In this document: positions 49,766-56,472 of the stretch, piece after piece
Position numbering within the stretch: position 1 is the first letter of the stretch
Layout of the letters: every line of letters starts with the position of its first letter
Assembly (NCBI GenBank): GCA_958296225.1
Contig: OY282456.1
Location: 310,001 to 374,000 of the forward strand
DNA: 64,000 nt
Reading direction: 5' to 3'
From: an uncultured Dehalococcoidia bacterium
GTDB taxonomy: Bacteria > Chloroflexota > Dehalococcoidia > Lucifugimonadales > UBA3495
The notes under the pieces: model-generated
Seen by the model: only the letters and a program-made list of their open reading frames with translations
Told to the model about the DNA's origin: nothing
The model's database searches: none
Position numbers and translations under genes: made by a program

Positions 49766-50904
49766 AAACCATCCGGCCCACTGCTATCCTGGCCTATTAT
49801 GACGGCGTGCAGGTATTTGAAGGGTGCGACTCCATCGGCGGCCACTACGTCGGTATGGTGATTGACACCGTAGGCGATTATGACCGCTATCTGGTAACCG
49901 GCGCCCGGCCGGAACGATTGCGCCAGTTTCGCTCTGGCGCCCTTGACCTCCGCACGCTGCTTTTGGAATCCCCCGGCGGCGAATGGTACCTAACGCTTAC
50001 CGATAGCGACCCTGGCGAATCCTTGACCCTAGCCCCCCAGGATAAGCCCCTGGCGGAAGCCGACTTCCTGCCCCAGGAAGGCTACCTGCTGGGCGACACT
50101 CCTATTGACGACCTGGCCCTGTATGAAGCACGCGCCCGTGGCAATGTCGTTTTCGAGTTCAGCGCCGAACCGCCGGAAACCGCCGCCGGCCATCGCATCA
50201 GAACGGCCACGTTGGGCAGCCTGCTCCTGCAAATGCAAACCATCGTGAAATACGCTTACCAAAGCGCGCTGCGCGACCTGGCGCCCCAAACTCGCGACAC
50301 ACTGGACACCACCGACGGGCATTTGATGGACGTGGTAATTCCGGCCGCGCCGGGTTCCTATCGTGTTTTTCTTGAAGCTGCCAAAGCGCCGGATATGTTC
50401 GGTTACGGCGAGCTGGCCCGGGCATTGCGCCGCCTGGACGAAGTTTTCGCCAGTACCGATAACCCCGATGCCGCACGGGAATTGCTGCAACCCTACCGAG
50501 GCCATCTTGCCGGTGCGTACATCAAACTGATGCGTTTTCTGGCCGAACACGACACCGGGTTGTGGTATGCCTGGGCCGACCCAACGTCAGCAAATGCCAG
50601 TCATCGGGGCGTGACCCAAGCCGGCGCAGTCGAACTTGCCGAGTTGCTTTCCGAAGTTACCAACCTTACTGCGGAATCAGTTACGGTCTCCGGTATATTC
50701 CAGCGATTTAACCGCAGCGCCCAAGATTGGAGGCTATACACTGAGGCCGGCATAACGATTGGCAAAATTGCCGACAACGGCCCCGCAATGGATGGCCTGC
50801 GCGTTGGCGGCTACTATCAATTCAACTGCATCGAAGAAATCGAGATCGACTTTACCGGGCGCGAAAAGCGCACCCTCTACCTACAGAGCATCGCCGGCGC
50901 CTGA
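49762..50904 (+). CDS. Cassette protein B2 (unknown family)
   Basis: 380 aa, paralogue of B1. The middle segment (GHRIRTATLGSLLLQMQTIVKYAYQSALRDLAPQ, DTTDGHLMDVVIPAAPGSYRVFLEAAKAPDMFGYGELAR) is almost identical to B1 while the flanks and the C-terminal domain differ (GIFQRFNRSAQDWRLYTEAGI). The pattern fits local gene conversion or strong constraint on the middle domain with freedom in the outer parts. Confidence 0.6.
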   Translation: MKTIRPTAILAYYDGVQVFEGCDSIGGHYVGMVIDTVGDYDRYLVTGARPERLRQFRSGALDLRTLLLESPGGEWYLTLTDSDPGESLTLAPQDKPLAEADFLPQEGYLLGDTPIDDLALYEARARGNVVFEFSAEPPETAAGHRIRTATLGSLLLQMQTIVKYAYQSALRDLAPQTRDTLDTTDGHLMDVVIPAAPGSYRVFLEAAKAPDMFGYGELARALRRLDEVFASTDNPDAARELLQPYRGHLAGAYIKLMRFLAEHDTGLWYAWADPTSANASHRGVTQAGAVELAELLSEVTNLTAESVTVSGIFQRFNRSAQDWRLYTEAGITIGKIADNGPAMDGLRVGGYYQFNCIEEIEIDFTGREKRTLYLQSIAGA

Positions 50905-50996
50905 ACCAACCGGCCCTGCCACCCCACCCGGAGCAAACGCAGATGCCAACCGCCACCGGCCCCGCAAGGTGATGCAGGCGTTGGAGCTGATTTACG

Positions 50997-51008
50997 GGTA
51001 GCGTTCCA
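50997..51008. repeat. MITE-end-like 12-mer at a cassette boundary
   Basis: GGTAGCGTTCCA, the terminal sequence of the MITE family, lies where similarity between the third tail copy and the other two ends (after TTTACGG). Could be chance. Confidence 0.3.
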
Positions 51009-51015
51009 GCGTGTT

Positions 51016-51044
51016 TTGACGCCAGCCAGCTACTAGGCTAGGAT
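51016..51044 (+). promoter_or_regulatory. Promoter of cassette 3
   Basis: TTGACG (51016-51021), 17-bp spacer, TAGGAT (51039-51044). The surrounding DNA has diverged from cassettes 1 and 2 but both hexamers and the spacing are kept, which argues that the promoter is under selection. Confidence 0.6.
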
Positions 51045-51070
51045 AACCCCGCCTGAGCGCTGGAGCTGAG

Positions 51071-51442
51071 ATGAGATACCACGACCAGTTGCCTCCTGAC
51101 TGCCCTCCGGAGGATGCGGTGGAAATAACTGAGACGATCACTCTGTATCGGTTGGTAAGGAACTTGCCGCCATCCATCGCAGACTTCAAGTCGTACCGCA
51201 CACTCAGGCCAGGCGACCAGTTTGGAGAAAACGAATGCAAGGCTAGTGGCTTATCGGTGTACAGCAAACGGTCCAGCGCCGAAAACCAGCGTCGCAGACC
51301 TAATTTCAAGGACCACCACGTTTGCAGACTTGACCTGGGAAATGGCGCCGGCAAGCTCCAAAGCAGCGGCGGCGCACACCGCACGTGGTGGCCCTATGCG
51401 GACTACGTAGTGAACACCGATGCGGGAACAGTCCAGCTATGA
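51071..51442 (+). CDS. Cassette protein A3 (unknown family)
   Basis: 123 aa, the most diverged A copy: DQLPPDCPPEDAVEITETITLYRLVRNLPPSIADFKSYR, ECKASGLSVYSKRSSAENQ, HRTWWPYADYVV. It keeps every position that A1 and A2 share (CPP, YRLVRN.PP, the cysteine before G(L)SV, TWWP). ATGA overlap with B3. Confidence 0.6.
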   Translation: MRYHDQLPPDCPPEDAVEITETITLYRLVRNLPPSIADFKSYRTLRPGDQFGENECKASGLSVYSKRSSAENQRRRPNFKDHHVCRLDLGNGAGKLQSSGGAHRTWWPYADYVVNTDAGTVQL

Positions 51443-52596
51443 AAACAGTCACCCCCAACACCGTCCTGGACTACTATGACGGCGTACAGATTTTCACGGC
51501 CAGCGACGCGATCGGTGGCCAGTACATCGGCACTATGATCGGCACCGAAGGCGATCACGGCCGATACCTAATCACGGGTGTTTCGCCAGCGCACCTGCAT
51601 CTGTTTCGCTGCGGCGAAATGGACCTGCGGGCTCTGCTGCTCGCATCGCCGATTTACGAAAGGTTCATCACCGTAGCCTCCGGCGAGTTCTCGGATCCAC
51701 TCAGCCTTACCGCACTGGAGGAACCGCTTGAACAGAGCTCGCTCCTGCCGGCAGAAGGATTCTTCCTGGAGGAAGAACCTGTTCAGGACCCCTTGGTCTC
51801 AAAAGCCAGGCTACAGAATAACCTTGTGCTAGAGATAATTACAACGCCCCCTGAATCTTTTGCCGGCCACCGTATGCGTGCTAATGTACTTGGCAACCTC
51901 ATATTGTGCATCCAGAAATTGGTGCGTCACGCTCACCGGGCTGAATCAGGGTCAACCCGACGGGCATCTCGGAACATCCGAAGCATACCCAACGCACACC
52001 TGATGGATGTGACCGTGCCCGCTGCTGCCGGCTCATACCGCATCGTTATGGAACCGGCGAATCCGCCCGATATGTTCGGTTACAGCGAAATGAGCAAAGC
52101 AATGGAGCGCATTGACCGGGTATTCGCCAGCGGCAGCGACCCAGCCACCGCGCGCCAAAATCTGGAGGAACATAAAGGTCACCTGGCCGGTTCATACATC
52201 CAGTTGCTGCGTCTGCTGGCCGACAGCAAAACCGGGCTGCGCTACCGATGGGCAACCGCCGATTCAGTCCAGATCAGAAACGCTGGCGTCACCAGAACAC
52301 AAGCAAGCCAACTGGCCGATGTTCTGGAAACCGCCCTATCGTTGAGTACTGAGGCAGTTACCCTAAGAGGCCGACTGGAACAAGCCAATGAGTGGCAAAG
52401 AACCTGGGGGATCGAGGATGATGCGGGTAACCGGCATCAGGGCACGGCCTCCGACCCTGCGGAACTGGCCGGCTTCACCATCGGAGCGTTCTACGAATTC
52501 ATGTGCTTTGAGTCAGTCGATATTGATGCCACCGGCAAGGAAAGAAGGACACTGACTTTGCAAAACTCCAAACCCTTACTTCACTCCGACAGCTAG
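51439..52596 (+). CDS. Cassette protein B3 (unknown family)
   Basis: 385 aa from the ATG at 51439 that overlaps A3's stop. YYDGVQIFTASDAIGGQYIGTMIGTEGDHGRYLITG, GHRMRANVLGNLILCIQKLVRHAHRA, HLMDVTVPAAAGSYRIVMEPANPPDMFGYSEMSKAMERIDRVFAS, and the C-terminal LRGRLEQANEWQRTWGIEDD, FTIGAFYEFMCFESVDIDATGKERRTLTLQ. Same three-part layout as B1 and B2, so the cassette arose before the recent duplication. The next gene (methylase) follows after 11 bp. Confidence 0.6.
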   Translation: MKTVTPNTVLDYYDGVQIFTASDAIGGQYIGTMIGTEGDHGRYLITGVSPAHLHLFRCGEMDLRALLLASPIYERFITVASGEFSDPLSLTALEEPLEQSSLLPAEGFFLEEEPVQDPLVSKARLQNNLVLEIITTPPESFAGHRMRANVLGNLILCIQKLVRHAHRAESGSTRRASRNIRSIPNAHLMDVTVPAAAGSYRIVMEPANPPDMFGYSEMSKAMERIDRVFASGSDPATARQNLEEHKGHLAGSYIQLLRLLADSKTGLRYRWATADSVQIRNAGVTRTQASQLADVLETALSLSTEAVTLRGRLEQANEWQRTWGIEDDAGNRHQGTASDPAELAGFTIGAFYEFMCFESVDIDATGKERRTLTLQNSKPLLHSDS

Positions 52597-52607
52597 CAGG
52601 ATCAAAT

Positions 52608-55583
52608 ATGCCCACCACCAACCGCCGCCTCATCGAGGACTGGCTGCCCATCAACGCCGTATCGGTCGAATCCGTCCGCGAGCGCAACGCTGCGTCGGCT
52701 CTGCCGCCCATCAACTGGCTTCATGTCTGGTGGGCGCGGCGCCCTCTGGCTATCAGCCGCGCTGCCGTCGCCGCCGCCCTGCTTGACGCTGGTGCTGGCT
52801 CCGAAGCATTTTACGACATCATCGGCACTCACCCCGGCGTAGTCGACGAACAACGCCGCCTGGACCAAGCCAAAATCACAGGTGAAAAGCTCAAAGTCGC
52901 TTACTCAATGCCCCGCGCTTTCACCCACAATCTCACCGACGCCGAGCGGGATTGGTTCCATAGCAGCCTGGCCGTCGCCAATCCCGTCGTGCTGGATGTC
53001 ACCGCCGGCGGCGGCAGCATTCCCTTTGAGGCCGGGCGCCTGGGCGTTGCGTCAATCGCCAACGAGCTGAACCCCGTGGCCACGCTCATCCTGCGCGCTA
53101 CCTGCCAGTGGCCCCAGCAGTACGGCCCCGCCCTGCGCGACGCCTACGCCGCCGTCAGCAAACGCTACCTGGCCCGCGTCCGCGAACTCATCGCCGGCAA
53201 CGCCGTCTATCCCCCCGAACCTCAAAATCACGCCAGCCAAAATGCCAAAAATTCGACCGTCCGGCTCCACAAATATGTTTGGGCATATTTGTGGAGCCGG
53301 ACGGTAAGCTGCCCCGACTGCGGCCGCCTCATTCCCCTGTCCCCCAACTGGCGGCTGGACGGCAACGGCGCCGGCATCCGCCTGCTGCCCGACCCGGCCC
53401 GCGGCGTCTGCGACTTTGCGGTGGTGCGCACTGCCGGGGAGCAGAGCCGGGGCACCGTAACCCGGGGCAAGGCCGCCTGTCCCTACCCCAGCTGCGGCGC
53501 CACCACCGCCGCCGGCTACCTGGCCGCCGAAGCCGGCGCCGGACGCATGGGCCATCAAATGTACTGCGTCATCCTCAAAAACCAGTGGCAAAAAGCCGAC
53601 GGCACAGGCGGCTGGGCCAACCTCCGCAGCAAGCCCAAAGGCCAGCCGGCCACGCCACCCCGCGAGTTCCGCGCCGTCCGCCCTGATGACGACAACACCG
53701 CCCACATCGCCGCCCTGCTGCACGCCAGTAAAGAAAAGTGGGACGCCGAGAACATCCTGCCCAACGAGCCGGTGCCGGCTGGCAACGACCCGCGTCCCAT
53801 CACCTACGGTATGTCGCCGTGGCGAAATATGTTCAGCCCCCGCCAGCAACTGGCCCAAGGCTACTGCGTGCAAGCGTTCCGGGAGTTGGTGGACATTGAC
53901 CGGGATGCCGGCATTTTGGACGAGATCCGGCAAGCCGCTTGGGGATATGTCGCGCTAGCCTTTGACAAGATGGTTAATCGCAACAGCCTGCTGTGTATGT
54001 GGGATCCCGGAACCAATAAAGTAGCGCAAACATTTGCCACCCACGACTTCGGGATGAAGTGGTCTTACGCGGAAATGGCCGTAGCGATACGCAGTCTTGG
54101 TTTAGAGTGGGCATTGCGAGAGATGAATGACTGCATCAGCAAAATGACCGACATGGCCGGCCACACTACGGAAAACAACCGGACTCCAATGCCCCTAGCC
54201 GTCAACGGCACATCTAGCGCAATGCCAAGTAAAATATCCAACGGCGACGCCCGGATGCTGAACCGAGACGACAACTCCGTGGACGCCATCGTCTTTGACC
54301 CGCCCTATCACAACAACGTGAACTACGCCGAGCTGTCCGACTTTTTCTACGTCTGGCTCAAGCGCACCGCCGGCTACGTCCTCGATGACGGCCTCTTTGC
54401 CGACCACCTGACCGACAAGGTGAACGAGGCCATCGCCAGCCCGGCCCGTTTCAAGCAGCAGGCCGACGCGCAGAACGCCGGACGGACGGGCCGGGGCAAA
54501 GTAACCCCCGGCGAGTTGGCTACCAACGACTACCAGTCCAAGATGGACGAAATCTTTCGGGAGTGCCACCGGGTCATCAAGGACGACGGCATCATGGTGG
54601 TGATGTTCACCCACCGCTCCAACGACGCCTGGAACGCCATGACCATCGGCTTGATGGAAGCCGGCTTCAACATCACCCGCACCTGGCCGGTAAAAACCGA
54701 AGCCGAGTCGTCCATGCACATCAGGGACAAGGCCGCGGCCCGTTCCACCATCCTGCTGGTCTGCCGGCCCGCCGGCGCGCGCCGCCCCCAGCCCTGGCAC
54801 CAGGTGGCGCAGGACATCGCCGCCGCCGTCCGCGCCGACGTCGCGCAGTTGCAGGAGTACGGCCTCAGCCCGGTGGACACCTACCTGGCGGCCTACGGCC
54901 CGGCGTTGCAGGTCATCTCCGAAAACTGGGGCACCCGCCGCGATACCGCCAACCCCGACCGTCCCGACGACCCTTTCAGCATCACCCCAATGGACGCGCT
55001 GGCCGTCGCCCGCAGCGAAGTAATCGCCTTCCGCACCGAACAGCTGGCCAACGGCAACCGGCAAACCCTCACCGACCCGCTGACCTGGTTCTACATCCTG
55101 GCCCAGGACGGCGCCGGCGGCGCCACCATGCCCTTTGACGAGGCCAACCTGTTCGCCCGCGCCCTGGGCGTGGAACTGGCCGGCAGCGACGCCAAACGGG
55201 TGCTGGAAAGCAAAAGCGGCAAGGTAACGCTGAAAGCGGCCACGGAACGGATGGCGGAAGGCATCATCGCGCCCTCCCGGCCGGCGCTTACGCCGCTGGA
55301 CCAGGCCCACACCGCCATCGCCGTCGCCGCCCGGCAAAACGCGGCCGCCGCCAAGCAGTGGCTGGAGTTCAACGGCCACCGCTGGCAGGACGGCGAGTTA
55401 CGCACCACGCTGGAAGCCCTGCGCAAAGTCCGCAAACCGGGCCACCCCGACGAACCCGCCGCCCGCGCCTTGCACACCCTGCTCTACGAAGCGGAGCAAG
55501 GACGGCAGGAAGAACTTATTGGGAGCACGGTAATGTCGGCTATGCGCTCTAATCTGACCGACCAGCAAAAGTCCACGACCTAA
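52608..55583 (+). CDS. DUF1156-type DNA methyltransferase with zinc ribbon
   Basis: 991 aa. N-terminal DUF1156: NRRLIEDWLPINAVSVESVRERN, INWLHVWWARRPLAISRAAVAAALLDAG. SAM-binding: VVLDVTAGGGSIPFEAGRLG (about residues 127-147). Zinc-ribbon cysteines CPDCG (about 234) and CPYPSCG (about 291). Catalytic DAIVFDPPYHNNVNYAELSDFFYVWLK (DPPY at about 563), followed by DEIFRECHRVIKDDGIMVVMFTH. An adenine/N6-type methyltransferase that presumably marks host DNA as self. C-terminal half is helical. It contains a perfect inverted repeat at 53256-53305. Follows the cassettes, precedes the AT-rich gene and helicase. Confidence 0.88.
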   Translation: MPTTNRRLIEDWLPINAVSVESVRERNAASALPPINWLHVWWARRPLAISRAAVAAALLDAGAGSEAFYDIIGTHPGVVDEQRRLDQAKITGEKLKVAYSMPRAFTHNLTDAERDWFHSSLAVANPVVLDVTAGGGSIPFEAGRLGVASIANELNPVATLILRATCQWPQQYGPALRDAYAAVSKRYLARVRELIAGNAVYPPEPQNHASQNAKNSTVRLHKYVWAYLWSRTVSCPDCGRLIPLSPNWRLDGNGAGIRLLPDPARGVCDFAVVRTAGEQSRGTVTRGKAACPYPSCGATTAAGYLAAEAGAGRMGHQMYCVILKNQWQKADGTGGWANLRSKPKGQPATPPREFRAVRPDDDNTAHIAALLHASKEKWDAENILPNEPVPAGNDPRPITYGMSPWRNMFSPRQQLAQGYCVQAFRELVDIDRDAGILDEIRQAAWGYVALAFDKMVNRNSLLCMWDPGTNKVAQTFATHDFGMKWSYAEMAVAIRSLGLEWALREMNDCISKMTDMAGHTTENNRTPMPLAVNGTSSAMPSKISNGDARMLNRDDNSVDAIVFDPPYHNNVNYAELSDFFYVWLKRTAGYVLDDGLFADHLTDKVNEAIASPARFKQQADAQNAGRTGRGKVTPGELATNDYQSKMDEIFRECHRVIKDDGIMVVMFTHRSNDAWNAMTIGLMEAGFNITRTWPVKTEAESSMHIRDKAAARSTILLVCRPAGARRPQPWHQVAQDIAAAVRADVAQLQEYGLSPVDTYLAAYGPALQVISENWGTRRDTANPDRPDDPFSITPMDALAVARSEVIAFRTEQLANGNRQTLTDPLTWFYILAQDGAGGATMPFDEANLFARALGVELAGSDAKRVLESKSGKVTLKAATERMAEGIIAPSRPALTPLDQAHTAIAVAARQNAAAAKQWLEFNGHRWQDGELRTTLEALRKVRKPGHPDEPAARALHTLLYEAEQGRQEELIGSTVMSAMRSNLTDQQKSTT
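53256..53305. repeat. Perfect 22-bp inverted repeat inside the methylase gene
   Basis: Arms ACCGTCCGGCTCCACAAATATG (53256-53277, listed in halves here: ACCGTCCGGCT and CCACAAATATG) and its exact complement at 53284-53305, with a 6-base loop TTTGGG. It encodes STVRLHKYVWAYLWSRTV. Stable as mRNA hairpin or cruciform; sits just before the first zinc-ribbon CPDC. Confidence 0.9.
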
Positions 55584-55599
55584 ACCGGAGTGTCTTCCA

Positions 55600-56397
55600 A
55601 TGACAGCACCTAATCCAACACGTCAAAAGGCTGCCCGCACAACTCTAGCTAAAATTTTTGCGAACGATTCCAATGTGTGGGTAATACATTACTCATGTGA
55701 GAGTTTTTACAATCGCCCGGAAGGGCATTCGCCACGCATCACGTCTATTGCTTTGAGAAGACTAGACGACGGACAAACGAGCTCATTTTCGATTCATAAA
55801 ATCGCCGAAATTATAAAGACTCCCTTCAATGAAATTGAGCAGCAATACGATACTCTCGAGAAAGAAATGCTTCAACAATTCTACGATCAACTGAAAAAAT
55901 TTCAGCAGATGCAGTACCTGCACTGGAATATGAGAGATGCGAATTACGGATTTCAAGCAATCGAACATCGTTTTCGCGTTCTCGGCGGCAAAGAAGACGA
56001 TATATACATAGTAGATGACAAGAGTAAAGTAGACATATCGCGATTACTCATTGATATTTACGGTATCGGCTACATAGGACACCCACGCCTTCCTAAACTC
56101 ATTGAAAAGAACAAAATTTCACCGCCCGGTTTTATGACTGGGAAACAAGAAGCGAAAGCGTTTGAACGTAAAGATTTCGTTGCTCTCCACCAATCAACTC
56201 TGAGTAAAGTTGATGTCATAGCCAACATTGCTGGCCGTGCAAATGACCGTAATCTCAAGACAAATACCACATGGTGGAAAATGCATGGCGGCCGAGTAAC
56301 AGCAGCTTGCAGATGGATTGCTGAAAACCCTATGTGGGCTATTGGGGTTGGATTCCTCACGGTAATCGGTACAGGTATCTCTATCTTCTGCCAATAG
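55600..56397 (+). CDS. AT-rich gene for a C-terminally membrane-anchored protein
   Basis: 265 aa. Codon use and base composition are clearly AT-richer than every neighbour. Starts with SNVWVIHYSCESFYNRPEG, a central coiled-coil-like EIIKTPFNEIEQQYDTLEKEMLQQFYDQLKKFQQM, YLHWNMRDANYGFQAIEHRFRVLGG, and ends in WIAENPMWAIGVGFLTVIGTGISIF, a membrane anchor at about 243-263. No family recognised. Transferred recently, and a membrane-bound effector would fit an abortive-infection step; this is inference. Confidence 0.6.
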   Translation: MTAPNPTRQKAARTTLAKIFANDSNVWVIHYSCESFYNRPEGHSPRITSIALRRLDDGQTSSFSIHKIAEIIKTPFNEIEQQYDTLEKEMLQQFYDQLKKFQQMQYLHWNMRDANYGFQAIEHRFRVLGGKEDDIYIVDDKSKVDISRLLIDIYGIGYIGHPRLPKLIEKNKISPPGFMTGKQEAKAFERKDFVALHQSTLSKVDVIANIAGRANDRNLKTNTTWWKMHGGRVTAACRWIAENPMWAIGVGFLTVIGTGISIFCQ

Positions 56398-56472
56398 CAA
56401 TACTATATCTTGCCCCATTGGTAGAGCAAACAGGACTAAATCATCAAAGTACGAAGCTTCCGAGTGATACAA

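Noticed and set aside
54195..55379. 394-codon minus-strand frame opposite the methylase
   Set aside because: Antisense shadow of a GC-rich gene: glycine/valine-rich without motifs.
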